Below, piece after piece: positions 18,445 to 27,208 of a stretch of DNA of 64,000 nt. The stretch spans positions 310,001 to 374,000 of the forward strand of contig NZ_VCRA01000002.1 in NCBI RefSeq assembly GCF_005938385.1, read 5' to 3'. Origin of the DNA: Paenibacillus mesophilus. GTDB taxonomy: Bacteria > Bacillota > Bacilli > Paenibacillales > NBRC-103111. The stretch's first letter is position 1. Every line of letters starts with the position of its first letter. A model generated the notes under the pieces. That model ran no database searches. It was not told where the DNA came from and was given only the letters and a program-made list of their open reading frames with translations. Made by a program: the position numbers and the translations under genes.

Positions 18445-19080
18445 TGATTTCCGGCCGGCTTTAGGACGGATCCTAGATAACAGTTCATTTACGGTTACTA
18501 ATGTGTAACCCTTCTTTTTGATTCCATCCAGAATAATGGGTAAAGCTTTCAACGTCTGGGGCCAAGGGTCGCATCCATGAAGTAATAGGATCGCACCCGG
18601 ATGCAGATGAGGAATCACTCGCCGAACGATTTTATTGACATTCTTGTATTTCCAGTCCAATGAATCCGTATCCCAATGGACAATCGTTTGCTTCATACGC
18701 AGCAGCTTCCGGATCACTCGCGAATCGAGGTCGCCGCTTGGCGTGCGAATCATATTGGTCTTGATTCCGGTTGCTTTGAGAATAGCCCGCTGTGCAGCTT
18801 TCACATCCCGCTCGATCCAAACATTCGAATGAGTCGTATAATCCTCATGACGATGGCCATGAGAAGCAATTTCATAACCCATCTTACGAATTCGTTTGGC
18901 TATGCCCGGATTGCGCTGCGCCCATTCTCCAGTAAGAAAAAAAGTCGCTTTTGTTACACCCTTCTTTTTCAATAATGAAAGTAATTGGACAGGAACCCGA
19001 TTGCCGAAAGCCATATTGAAGGTTAAGGCGAGGATACGTTTTCGTGTGGGCACATTGTAGATAACGCGATTTACATCCAT
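18427..19080 (-). CDS. NodB-fold protein with altered catalytic motif
   Basis: A CE4 homolog of about 217 residues. It keeps SHGHRHED (zinc His pair), RTPSGD, WDTDSLDW and LLHG, but motif 1 reads TFNMAFG in place of TFDDGP or TFDIGWG, so the Asp that acts as general base is Asn and the metal-binding Asp is lost. It may be inactive, regulatory or changed in chemistry. The ATG at 19080 matches the N-terminus of the convergent paralog; an upstream ATG at 19110 overlaps the stop of the glycosyltransferase (ATGA) and is a fair alternative. No signal peptide is present. It pairs with glycosyltransferase copy B. Confidence 0.75.
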   Translation of the reverse strand: MDVNRVIYNVPTRKRILALTFNMAFGNRVPVQLLSLLKKKGVTKATFFLTGEWAQRNPGIAKRIRKMGYEIASHGHRHEDYTTHSNVWIERDVKAAQRAILKATGIKTNMIRTPSGDLDSRVIRKLLRMKQTIVHWDTDSLDWKYKNVNKIVRRVIPHLHPGAILLLHGCDPWPQTLKALPIILDGIKKKGYTLVTVNELLSRIRPKAGRKSSGNAG

Positions 19081-19106
19081 GTGTGATTCTTCTCTTTCTT
19101 TCATTG

Positions 19107-20087
19107 TCATTTTAGAATGCTGCGTTTCTTTAGCTCAAGGATCATCCGGATCGCACGATGCTTGTAAGAATGCTTTGCCACAGCCTTTATGCCGGCTTTA
19201 CGAATTTGTTCCCTTTTATCGGGGTGTTTAAGATAATACCGGACAAGACGTACCGTTTCTTGCGGCGACCTTGTGACAACAAGGTGTTTTCCAGGCTTAA
19301 AAAGCCGGCGTATTTCCGGTGTATCGCTTGTCAGCAAAAATCCTCCCGACCCGAGGATTTCATAAGTTCTTTGCGTTACTTGCTTTAATTGGTTTTGAGG
19401 ACCGATTATAATTTTCGCGGAGTTGTAAGCCTTATAAGCATCTTGGTAGGGCAAATAACCATGAATCCACTTGGCGGGAATCTGAACACCCAATATAGGT
19501 TTTATGTCTTCCCACTGTTTTCCCCAAAAATCGACCCTGATTTTCCTTTTGACCAGCGGACGGATCAGGTTGCTCAAGGACTTGATGCGATAATGACGAG
19601 GATATTCTTTTAAGATTCGGGAATAGCCATTGGCCACGACAGCGATATTGCTGCGAAACCTCGCTTGTTCTCTCCCGCACCTATGAACATTCCGATGGTA
19701 GCCGAAATCTGAATGAGCTGCGGGAATGCCCATTTTCTCGTACTTCTTTACCATGTCACGGCAAATGGTAAATACAAAATTCGGTTTGACCGCTTTTACG
19801 TACGGGAGGGTAAAGGTGTCATGGTGCGTAGGATCTTCCGTTGCCCAATAGACGTGCGGAATGCCAGATCGGCCGACATAGCGTCGAATCCATTTTTGTT
19901 TATGGGGATCATGCTCGTCAGTCCAACCCATAGTAATGATTAAATGCGGCCGAAAATGAGCTATCAAGCGGGGAAGCTTATTTCTCGTAAGAGGACCGGA
20001 CACTTTCACCTGGTGCCCCGCATCCCGGAAACCATTGGGGAGGCCATAAATCCACATGGGATGGTTTTCCAAAAACAGTACCCTCAA
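19107..20087 (-). CDS. CgeB-like glycosyltransferase (copy B)
   Basis: A 326-residue paralog of the glycosyltransferase at 16.7 kb with identical length and the same landmarks: LFLENHPMWIYGLPNG, WATEDPTHHDTF, QRTYEILGSGGFLLT and FKPGKHL. The start is a TTG with AGGAGGT seven bases upstream. The gene order glycosyltransferase then deacetylase is the same as in pair A, so the module was duplicated as a unit or diverged in tandem. Probable spore-surface glycan enzyme. Confidence 0.8.
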   Translation of the reverse strand: MRVLFLENHPMWIYGLPNGFRDAGHQVKVSGPLTRNKLPRLIAHFRPHLIITMGWTDEHDPHKQKWIRRYVGRSGIPHVYWATEDPTHHDTFTLPYVKAVKPNFVFTICRDMVKKYEKMGIPAAHSDFGYHRNVHRCGREQARFRSNIAVVANGYSRILKEYPRHYRIKSLSNLIRPLVKRKIRVDFWGKQWEDIKPILGVQIPAKWIHGYLPYQDAYKAYNSAKIIIGPQNQLKQVTQRTYEILGSGGFLLTSDTPEIRRLFKPGKHLVVTRSPQETVRLVRYYLKHPDKREQIRKAGIKAVAKHSYKHRAIRMILELKKRSILK

Positions 20088-20230
20088 GCCGGTAACCTCC
20101 TGTTGTTACAGTTCACAGTCATAGCCCGTATCCTATACGCCTTGAGCATAAAATAGCTTATGCGCACAGATTACAAAGGAAAGTTGTCCGTTCGCTGCAG
20201 GCGATGCCTATATTTGGGCAGAAACACAAT

Positions 20231-20258
20231 AGGCCGGACTCTCGAAGGCCCGGCTTTA
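20231..20258. terminator. hairpin downstream of the chitosanase gene
   Basis: GGCCGG and CCGGC with flanking TTTA on the plus strand form a terminator-like stem between the chitosanase gene and glycosyltransferase copy B. The T-tract is short, so activity is uncertain. Confidence 0.45.
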
Positions 20259-20275
20259 TGGCATAATAGGTTCAA

Positions 20276-21001
20276 CTAACATGTTCTTACCTTTTTTAAA
20301 AGTCGAATCCCTCCCCATTCCCTGAACAGCCGTTGCGTTTTTCTTATAATTTCCCTTCGGGAAGGTATGTGCCCATTCCCCCTTCCGGACTTCGGGAAAA
20401 CTAAATAGATTACATTTTCACGATTCCCTGTTCCGCCGGTTCTCGGATTCGGGTTGATGCCCAGCGCTCTAGCCAATGCAATAGATCCTTCGCCAAAACC
20501 ATTATTAACATCCGCGTAAACGGCAAAAGCCACTCTTCCGTTCCTCGTGTTATACACTACGGCCATGTCTCCTAAAACCGCACCAAAATTTTTGTTTTTA
20601 GGTAAAACGATATACGGGATTTTCTCCGCATTTACATATGCGTTTGGATCGGTAAAACGCTTGTTAAAATCACTAAGAGATGTTCGGGAAACATAAAAGC
20701 CCGGGGCGGGATCGGTTCTTTTTTGTATGACCGGCTTTCCCGAAGGCTTATCGTTATGAGTGACAATCGCTACCCAATGCCCGGGTCTGCCAGCGAAACG
20801 TAAATCGTCAAGCCCCGTATTTTGGGGGTTGTAGGCGCGGGGGGAACCATCCGCATCAATGTCCATATTGCTGCGATAAAAAAATGCGGGAGGTTTATGC
20901 CCGGGAATCGTATAAACGTATATTTTATGATTTAATCGGTTTACAGCTTCACCTATTCTACGTAACTTAACTGCGTTAAGGAATAATTTTCTACTTATAA
21001 T
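20276..21001 (-). CDS. GH75-type chitosanase with a predicted ATT start
   Basis: A protein of about 241 residues resembling bacterial family 75 chitosanases, which cut deacetylated GlcNAc polymers. Landmarks are VYTIPGHKPPAFFYRS, MDIDADG (predicted acidic catalytic residue), DPAPGFYVS, PYIVLP, GDMAVVYN, ADVNNGFGEGSIALA (predicted catalytic Glu) and VIYLVFP. The family-typical start of the domain lies upstream of the first ATG (20866), and no ATG, GTG or TTG exists between that and an in-frame TGA. GGAAGGAG lies seven bases before an ATT at 21001, which is therefore the likely start. No signal peptide is seen, unusual for a polymer hydrolase but fitting a mother-cell or spore protein beside CgeB-like and NodB-like genes. 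Confidence 0.75.
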   Translation of the reverse strand: MISRKLFLNAVKLRRIGEAVNRLNHKIYVYTIPGHKPPAFFYRSNMDIDADGSPRAYNPQNTGLDDLRFAGRPGHWVAIVTHNDKPSGKPVIQKRTDPAPGFYVSRTSLSDFNKRFTDPNAYVNAEKIPYIVLPKNKNFGAVLGDMAVVYNTRNGRVAFAVYADVNNGFGEGSIALARALGINPNPRTGGTGNRENVIYLVFPKSGRGNGHIPSRREIIRKTQRLFREWGGIRLLKKVRTC

Positions 21002-21102
21002 AGATCACTCCTTCCGTTAAGAACCTTCATGACCCATTATATTTGTATTTGGGAACAAGGTTCCAAGCAGGGGAGAAGGAAGAAAGTACCGTCGGATTAT
21101 TG

Positions 21103-21189
21103 TGCAAAATTTATGAACGATTGTACAAAATGATGTATAAAAAAAACGATGAATCCTACAAAGATTTCAGCGCTCAACCGCGATATGAT
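21103..21189 (+). promoter_or_regulatory. shared regulon promoter, site 3 (before fourth beta-helix gene)
   Basis: TGCAAA at 21103, ATGAACGATTGTACAAA with ACGATTGT at 21117, TACAAAGATT at 21157 and TATGAT at 21184. It matches site 2 base for base over long stretches, including AAAGATTTCAG and TATGATAACGAT. The start codon is 98 bases after the -10. Confidence 0.8.
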
Positions 21190-21281
21190 AACGATAACGG
21201 CGCCGAATGAAAGCGCTTACGGACGGAACGTGCATAAGGCGCGGCTGCAATCGAATTCATAGATCGAAGGAGGGATTAATA

Positions 21282-23603
21282 ATGACACGACATGAGCAAG
21301 TTGACGGAATGGAAAGGTTGGAAGCAATCGGGACGGAATGGGTGGAAAGCAAAATGATCAGCCGACGGAAGCTGATCGCGTCCGCGGGAATGGCCGGGGC
21401 GGCGGCACTGCTGTTTAATACGATGATGGGAAGCGCGAACGCGAAAGATAAGGCGCATGGCACCGTGAATGGCCAAGTATACGGAGAGGGCGTTCCCGAG
21501 CTTGAATCTTTGCTGGAGCTGGACTTCGTGATCGCCACGACGATCGCGGAGCTGAGAGCGAACACGGCTCCCGAGCTCGATTACGTGTGCTTGATCACCG
21601 ATAAAGGTCAGGAAGGGCATTACTTATACGACGCCGCGGATACGACTTCGGCCGATAATACCGGAACCGTGCTTGTAACGGCTTCCGGCGCCCGCTACAA
21701 GCGTTTGCTGGAGTCGCCGTATTTGAATGTCAAATGGTTCGGTGCGAAGGGCGACGGGGCGTCGGACGACATGGCCTTCATTCAGAAAGCGCTGGATACG
21801 GCGAATGCCAGGGGCGGAGGCACCGTGTTTTTTCCGAAAGGGACCTATATCGTCTCGCCTTCGGGAAGCACGAGAATCAATTTGCGCAATGACGTGCATC
21901 TGCTTGGCGAAGGGACGAGTGCGGTCATCAAGGTAAAGGATAATGCAGGAGACTACGGGATGATTTTCGGGTCCAACAACTCGGGGGTACCGCTCAAAAA
22001 CGTCCGCATCTCCAATCTGCGCGTCGATCAGAACCCGCAAGGCAACCAAACGTGCAACATCGATTCGTCAAGGACGGATTCGTATTATTGGCAGTTCGTC
22101 GTCGGGTTGTACAATTATGAAAGTATCGTCATCGATAATGTGACGTTCGATCCGACCTGCGGAATCAATACGATTACGCTCAACAATATTAACGCCAAGA
22201 ACGCCACGATTACGAACTGCAGGTTCAACTTCGTTATGGCCAAAGGCGACGGTTCTTACGATAACTCGGCCATTTACTTGAACGGACGAAGCCATACCGT
22301 CTCGAACTGCATCTTCTACGCCGTGCCGGGTCAGAAGGCGAGAGGAGCGATCGAAACCCATACGGGTACGAGCGTCATATCCAATAACGTATCCGACGGC
22401 TACTATACGGGCATCAACATCCAATCCAGCGAATCTAGCGGGGATCACAGCGATATGACCGTCACGAACAACACGATCTCCAATGCGAATCAAGGCATCC
22501 AGTTCGGGCCGAGAACGACGCATCCGATCAAAAATGTCGTAATCTCGAACAACACGATCCATTTGATCAATACCGTGCATCTGAGAAACTTGACGACCGG
22601 CATATCCACCGCCGGAAGCTCGGTCGATGCGGCCGACTACGAGAATATTACGGTCACCGGCAACACGATCGTCTTTCAAGAGGAATTGACGCGGCGCACA
22701 ACGCTAAACGAAGGGGCGTACGGGATCGGCTTTTACAAGGAGAGCAATTATACGAACATTGTCGTCAGCAACAATGTGATCAAAAATGCGCCCGTCACCG
22801 GCATCCGGTTCGGCAGCAACAGCAAAGTCGGCGTTTCCACCAATATTCAGATTACGGGCAACATGATCGTGAACGCCGGACATTATCCGGCCCCGAGCGA
22901 GCTGTACCGTGCCGCCATCTTGCTGCGTTCCACGGTGAAAGGCGCCGTCATATCCGGCAATTTCATATCCGATACGTTCGATAATGCGCAAGGGCTGTTT
23001 TCGATCCGGGTTAACGATTTCGACGGCACGTTCTCGAATGTGTCGGTTACGAACAATTTAATCACGGCCAAGCAAGGAGGGCTTTGGTTCAGCGTCAGTC
23101 CTTCTTCCACGACGGACCTCCCGCTGCTGAAAACGTCCGCCTCTTCGCCGCCTGCGTCGGGAACGTTCAATCAAGGGGAAATCGTCATGGTGACGGGGAC
23201 GTCCGTAACACCCGGACAATCGCCCGCCGGCTATAAAGTAACGGGTACCGGTACGGCCGGAACGTTAACAGGCGTTACCGCGACCGGGGAAATCAATAAG
23301 CCGTACATAACGGTCAATGATCCGACGCAGCTCAAGCCCGAGCAGTGGATCCGGATCGCAACCGGCAATCAGCTGAGGCGCATCGTGCGAATATCCGGCA
23401 ATGAGGTGCGATTGAACGCATCCTTGACGACTGACGTTCCGACGGCGAGCGCCGTCAGCTTCGCCGCACCTTCATTCCTCGCTTTCGGAAGCATAGGGAA
23501 GCTATCCGCCATTTCCGACACGACCGGGGCTACACTGGCGGCTCTTGAAGGGGAAGTGAATTTGCTCAAGCAGGCAATGCGCAATTATGGGGTATTGTCT
23601 TAA
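21282..23603 (+). CDS. Tat-exported parallel beta-helix protein, paralog 4
   Basis: A 773-residue paralog separated from the other three by the spore-glycan block. Tat signal SRRKLIASAG near residue 28, tailspike-like module (TTIAELRA, GQEGHYLYD), WFGAKGDGASDD, beta-helix, LKPEQWIRI domain and terminal helix (LEGEVNLLKQAMRNYG). The ATG at 21282 has GAAGGAGGG nine bases upstream; an in-frame ATG at 21207 lies in the leader and lacks a site. It is closest to paralog 3, and it carries its own copy of the shared promoter, so it belongs to the same predicted regulon. Confidence 0.85.
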   Translation: MTRHEQVDGMERLEAIGTEWVESKMISRRKLIASAGMAGAAALLFNTMMGSANAKDKAHGTVNGQVYGEGVPELESLLELDFVIATTIAELRANTAPELDYVCLITDKGQEGHYLYDAADTTSADNTGTVLVTASGARYKRLLESPYLNVKWFGAKGDGASDDMAFIQKALDTANARGGGTVFFPKGTYIVSPSGSTRINLRNDVHLLGEGTSAVIKVKDNAGDYGMIFGSNNSGVPLKNVRISNLRVDQNPQGNQTCNIDSSRTDSYYWQFVVGLYNYESIVIDNVTFDPTCGINTITLNNINAKNATITNCRFNFVMAKGDGSYDNSAIYLNGRSHTVSNCIFYAVPGQKARGAIETHTGTSVISNNVSDGYYTGINIQSSESSGDHSDMTVTNNTISNANQGIQFGPRTTHPIKNVVISNNTIHLINTVHLRNLTTGISTAGSSVDAADYENITVTGNTIVFQEELTRRTTLNEGAYGIGFYKESNYTNIVVSNNVIKNAPVTGIRFGSNSKVGVSTNIQITGNMIVNAGHYPAPSELYRAAILLRSTVKGAVISGNFISDTFDNAQGLFSIRVNDFDGTFSNVSVTNNLITAKQGGLWFSVSPSSTTDLPLLKTSASSPPASGTFNQGEIVMVTGTSVTPGQSPAGYKVTGTGTAGTLTGVTATGEINKPYITVNDPTQLKPEQWIRIATGNQLRRIVRISGNEVRLNASLTTDVPTASAVSFAAPSFLAFGSIGKLSAISDTTGATLAALEGEVNLLKQAMRNYGVLS

Positions 23604-23623
23604 TGGTTGCTTAAAGATGGATG

Positions 23624-23674
23624 ACGGCAGGCCGATCGGTACCGTTTACCCGGTGCGATTTTCCTGCCGTTTTC
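23624..23674 (+). terminator. terminator after paralog 4
   Basis: ACGGCAGG (23624-23631) pairs with CCTGCCGT (23663-23670), with a smaller CCGGT-rich hairpin in the loop and a short T-run after it. Confidence 0.7.
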
Positions 23675-23696
23675 CATTGTGCTGCCTAATAAGATG

Positions 23697-23783
23697 TGCA
23701 AACTTTTCGTACGATTGTCCAAACGATAATGCAAAAACTTCGATCAATCCGCTAAATCTTTTGCAAGACCCGCTGTGTATAGT
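23697..23783 (+). promoter_or_regulatory. shared regulon promoter, site 4 (before the Gfo/Idh pair)
   Basis: TGCAAA at 23697, ACGATTGTCCAAA at 23711, TGCAAAAA at 23730, CTAAATCTT at 23752 and TATAGT at 23778 as the -10. All spacings equal those of the other sites. The start codon is 56 bases after the -10. Confidence 0.75.
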
Positions 23784-23833
23784 TACGGTAGCACATATCA
23801 TGCGAAACGAACCTTATATGGAGGACAAGGTAC

Positions 23834-24850
23834 ATGTCGGTACGTTTTGGAATCTACGGTTGTCAGCACGGCCACATCGCGACTTTTATGAAAGAAATGT
23901 CGGAGCTCGGAGCGGAGTGCGCAGGAATATATGAACCGGAGCGCAACGCCCTGTCCCGGAGGCTGGCGGAACAGTATGGCATTCCGCTTCTGGAAAGCGC
24001 TATACCGCTCACGGACGAGTCGATCTCGATTATAGGCTCGTCCGCCGTCAATAACGAGAAAATCGGCGTCATCGAATGGTGTGAGAAGCACGGAAAACAT
24101 ATTATGCTCGACAAACCCGTCGTGACTAGCCGGGAAGGACTCGAATCGTTGGAGAAAGCAGCCGCCGGCGGGCGGATTCAGATAGGAATGCTGTTAACCG
24201 AGCGGTTCCGTCCGGCTATAGCGGCCTTGAAGCGGAATATCGATGCCGGGGTGCTCGGGAATATAGTCAGCATCACGATGCGCAAGCCGCATAAGCTGAC
24301 GCCGGCATCCAGACACGAATGGCACTTTTCCAAAGAGCGCAACGGGGGAATCATCGTCGATTTGTTCGTTCACGATTTCGATTTGCTCCGCTGGCTGACC
24401 GGGCAAGAAGTTAAGGCCGTCCAAAGCTTGCTTGCCAAAAATATAATGCCGGAGCACCCGACCTTTTATGACACGGCATGCGCTCAAGTACTTATGGGCG
24501 GAGGAACGATGGCGCAGCTGTACGCGGACTGGCATACCCCGGATAAAAGCTGGACATGGGGTGACTGCCGCATTTTCGTTACCGGCACCCAAGGCAGCGC
24601 AGAGCTGCGTCTAAGCGGAGATCCGTCAATCGTCCCGAACGAGGAGCTATACTTCCAGATTACGCATGGAGAGCCGTTCGTCCGTATTATTCCGGAAGCT
24701 GTACCCGTGTCGATTACGCAAGACTTTATGAATCGGATCGAAGGCAAAGCGAGCTTGCTGACGCATCGGGACGTTATCGAAGCGAGCCGGGCTGCTCTGC
24801 TCGCGGACGAGAATGCGAACAGAGTAGATTTAATAAATTTAATGGCATAA
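23834..24850 (+). CDS. Gfo/Idh/MocA oxidoreductase
   Basis: A 338-residue NAD(P)-dependent sugar or cyclitol dehydrogenase candidate. The N-terminal Rossmann domain starts FGIYGCQHGHIATF (a variant of GxGxxG), and the usual EKP motif reads LDKPVVT near residue 97. The C-terminal substrate domain holds VHDFDLLRWLTG. First gene of a two-gene operon with another Gfo/Idh gene 32 bases downstream, under shared promoter site 4. The altered cofactor loop suggests a divergent subfamily; the substrate is unknown. Confidence 0.82.
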   Translation: MSVRFGIYGCQHGHIATFMKEMSELGAECAGIYEPERNALSRRLAEQYGIPLLESAIPLTDESISIIGSSAVNNEKIGVIEWCEKHGKHIMLDKPVVTSREGLESLEKAAAGGRIQIGMLLTERFRPAIAALKRNIDAGVLGNIVSITMRKPHKLTPASRHEWHFSKERNGGIIVDLFVHDFDLLRWLTGQEVKAVQSLLAKNIMPEHPTFYDTACAQVLMGGGTMAQLYADWHTPDKSWTWGDCRIFVTGTQGSAELRLSGDPSIVPNEELYFQITHGEPFVRIIPEAVPVSITQDFMNRIEGKASLLTHRDVIEASRAALLADENANRVDLINLMA

Positions 24851-24882
24851 ATGATTAATGACATGAAGGGTGAGGTCATCGA

Positions 24883-25884
24883 ATGAGCGAGCGCAAAGCG
24901 CGTTTTGCCGTCGTCGGCTGCGGCGGAATTTCTTTCAGCCATTTTATCGGAATCGAACGGGCCGAAGAGGCCGAACTGGTAGCCGTATGCGACGCGAACG
25001 AGAACAGAGCGGAAGAATTCGGGATCAAGCATAACGTGAAAGCTTATACCGATTACGAAAAGCTGCTGGCCGATCCCGATATCGATGTCGTCTGCCTGTG
25101 CACGCCGAGCGGGATGCATGCGGAGCAGACGATTATGGCCGCGGAGGCGGGGAAGCATATCGTCTGCGAGAAGCCGATGGCGATCAAGCTGTCCGATGCC
25201 GATCGGATGGTCGAAGCTTGCGAAGTAATGGGCGTCAAGCTCGCTACCATATTTCCGCGCCGGATGTCGCCGGCGTCGCGGTTCGTGAAGAAGCTGCTGG
25301 ACGACGGCAAGCTCGGGAAGCTGAGCTTGTGCTCGGGCTATGTGAAGTTTTATCGCGACCAGAACTATTACGACAGTGCCGGCTGGCGCGGGACGTGGGC
25401 GATGGACGGCGGCGGGGCGATGATGAACCAAGGCATCCATACGATCGATCTGCTTCAATGGTTAGCCGGTCGGGTCGAGTCGCTGCACGGTTATGCCCGC
25501 AGCGTGCTTCGAAACATCGAGGTGGAGGATACGGCCGTAGTAACCCTTCAGTTCAAGAGCGGCGCCCTCGGATCGATCGAAGCGACGACGACGGCATACA
25601 AGCAGCCGGATCATCGGATCGTCCTTCATGGCGATAAAGGGACGATCGTGCTTACCGGCGATGAAATCACAACGCTGGATATTATCGGGGAGACAGTGGA
25701 AATTCCCGCCTTCGAACCGTTTAGCGTCGTACCGGACGGCCATGCCGTACAAATCCGCGATATGGCGCTCGCCGTGCTGCACGATCGTCAGCCGGTCGTT
25801 ACCGGCCGCGACGGGAAGCACTCGCTTGAGATTATTCTCGGCACGTACGAATCGCATCGGAGTCACCGCGAAATTTTATTTTAG
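24883..25884 (+). CDS. Gfo/Idh/MocA oxidoreductase
   Basis: A 333-residue Gfo/Idh protein with canonical VVGCGGISFSHF and CEKPMAIKL motifs, and a substrate-domain signature GGGAMMNQGIHTIDLLQWLAG. AAGGGTGAGG precedes the ATG. It is the second gene of the operon behind promoter site 4, with a terminator 30 bases after it. Pairs of Gfo/Idh enzymes often carry out oxidation and re-reduction steps in sugar epimerisation or in glycoside cleavage through a keto intermediate; which applies here is not known. Confidence 0.85.
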   Translation: MSERKARFAVVGCGGISFSHFIGIERAEEAELVAVCDANENRAEEFGIKHNVKAYTDYEKLLADPDIDVVCLCTPSGMHAEQTIMAAEAGKHIVCEKPMAIKLSDADRMVEACEVMGVKLATIFPRRMSPASRFVKKLLDDGKLGKLSLCSGYVKFYRDQNYYDSAGWRGTWAMDGGGAMMNQGIHTIDLLQWLAGRVESLHGYARSVLRNIEVEDTAVVTLQFKSGALGSIEATTTAYKQPDHRIVLHGDKGTIVLTGDEITTLDIIGETVEIPAFEPFSVVPDGHAVQIRDMALAVLHDRQPVVTGRDGKHSLEIILGTYESHRSHREILF

Positions 25885-25914
25885 ACATCGTGCGCATAAG
25901 CACATACGCCAAAC

Positions 25915-25956
25915 ACCCCATCATAACGAAGCTTGCTTCGGGAGGATGGGGTCTTT
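25915..25956. terminator. terminator between Gfo/Idh operon and khtU
   Basis: ACCCCATC (25915-25922) pairs with GATGGGGT (25945-25952), with AAGCTTGCTT in the loop and CTTT after it. It separates the convergent Gfo/Idh and khtTU operons. Confidence 0.7.
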
Positions 25957-25990
25957 GGCATGCTAAGAAACGGGAGCGCTCCCAATAAGG

Positions 25991-27205
25991 CTACGCTTGT
26001 TCCTTGCTCCTATCGCGTTTCAACCGGGCGTAACTCTTCCCGGCCCAGACATAGATCGATTTCGATTCTTTGGCCAGAATCGGGCCGAGGACGGCCAGGA
26101 TCAGGACATACAGCACGGCGAATGACTGGATGGCCGGCATCAAGCCGCCGGCTTTGCCGATATTCGCCATAATGATCGAGAATTCGCCTCTAGCGACGAG
26201 CGTGAAGCCGACATTCAAGGAAGCGCGGGGAGAAATGCCGGAGAGCCGTCCGGCGATCGCCCCGGCCAAGCCGTTGCCGATGATCGTCAACAATACCGCG
26301 AGGAGCGCCATGCCGACCGCTCCGCCCAATGTCGCAGGCTCGATCGTCAAGCCGAAGCCGAAGAAGAACACCGCTCCGAAGAAATCGCGGAACGGAAGCA
26401 CGTGATGCTCGATCCGCTTCACATGTCTGGATTCCCCGAGCACGAGACCGATCATTAAGGCGCCGATCGCTTCGGCGACGTGCAGCGTTTCCGAGAAACC
26501 GGCGACCAGAAACAGCATCGTCATGACGAGCAGCAGAAAAAGCTCGGACGATTGAATATTCAGAGCGATATCGATATAGCGAATGATTTTTCTGCCGATC
26601 ATGAGAAACACGACGATAAACAGAAGGGCGGTCAGCGAAATAAGGAGCACTCCGGCTAGCGATGTCGCCCCGCTCAATACGAGGCCGGTCAATATGGAGA
26701 TGTGCACGGCGATGAACAAATCGTCGAACATGATCATCCCCATAATGAGCTCCGTCTCCGGATTCGCTGTCCGCTTCAAATCGACAAGCACCTTAGCGAC
26801 AATGGCCGTAGATGAGCTGGTCATGATGCCGCATACGACGAGCGTTTCCTTGAGCGGCAAATCCATTACCCAGCCGAGCAGAAGACCGGATACGAAATTG
26901 ATCGCGACGTAGAAAGAACCTCCGACAAGAATCGCTTTGCCGGATTTCATCAGACGTTTAACGGAAAATTCCAGTCCCAAATAAAACAGCAGAAACAAAA
27001 TACCGAGACGCCCCATAAAGTCGATAAAGGCCGAGCTTTCGATAAAACGAAGGTCGATGATCCAGAAATGGGGCGCATGCGGACCGACGGCCATACCGAT
27101 CAAAATATAGAAGGGGATGACCGAAAAGCGGAGCTTGGCGGAAATAAGCCCAACGATCGTAATCAGCGCAATGGCGAGACCGACTTCGAATATGAGCATA
27201 TCCAT
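25991..27205 (-). CDS. khtU: K+/H+ antiporter subunit, KhtU-like (CPA2 family)
   Basis: A 404-residue membrane protein with about 12 hydrophobic segments and the CPA2 pattern of KefB/KhtU: GILFLLFYLGLEF, SSSTAIVAKVL, MFDDLFIAVH (conserved Asp), LMIGLVLGES and LVARGEFSII. In B. subtilis KhtU exports K+ in exchange for H+ and is gated by KhtT. Here the khtT-like gene lies just upstream, ending four bases before the start, in the same order as in B. subtilis. Confidence 0.85.
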   Translation of the reverse strand: MDMLIFEVGLAIALITIVGLISAKLRFSVIPFYILIGMAVGPHAPHFWIIDLRFIESSAFIDFMGRLGILFLLFYLGLEFSVKRLMKSGKAILVGGSFYVAINFVSGLLLGWVMDLPLKETLVVCGIMTSSSTAIVAKVLVDLKRTANPETELIMGMIMFDDLFIAVHISILTGLVLSGATSLAGVLLISLTALLFIVVFLMIGRKIIRYIDIALNIQSSELFLLLVMTMLFLVAGFSETLHVAEAIGALMIGLVLGESRHVKRIEHHVLPFRDFFGAVFFFGFGLTIEPATLGGAVGMALLAVLLTIIGNGLAGAIAGRLSGISPRASLNVGFTLVARGEFSIIMANIGKAGGLMPAIQSFAVLYVLILAVLGPILAKESKSIYVWAGKSYARLKRDRSKEQA

Positions 27206-27208
27206 CGG

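Noticed and set aside
16133..21001. Nod-factor-like lipochitooligosaccharide synthesis genes
   Set aside because: There is a NodB fold, but no NodC-type GT2 synthase and no NodA acyltransferase; the glycosyltransferases are CgeB-type.
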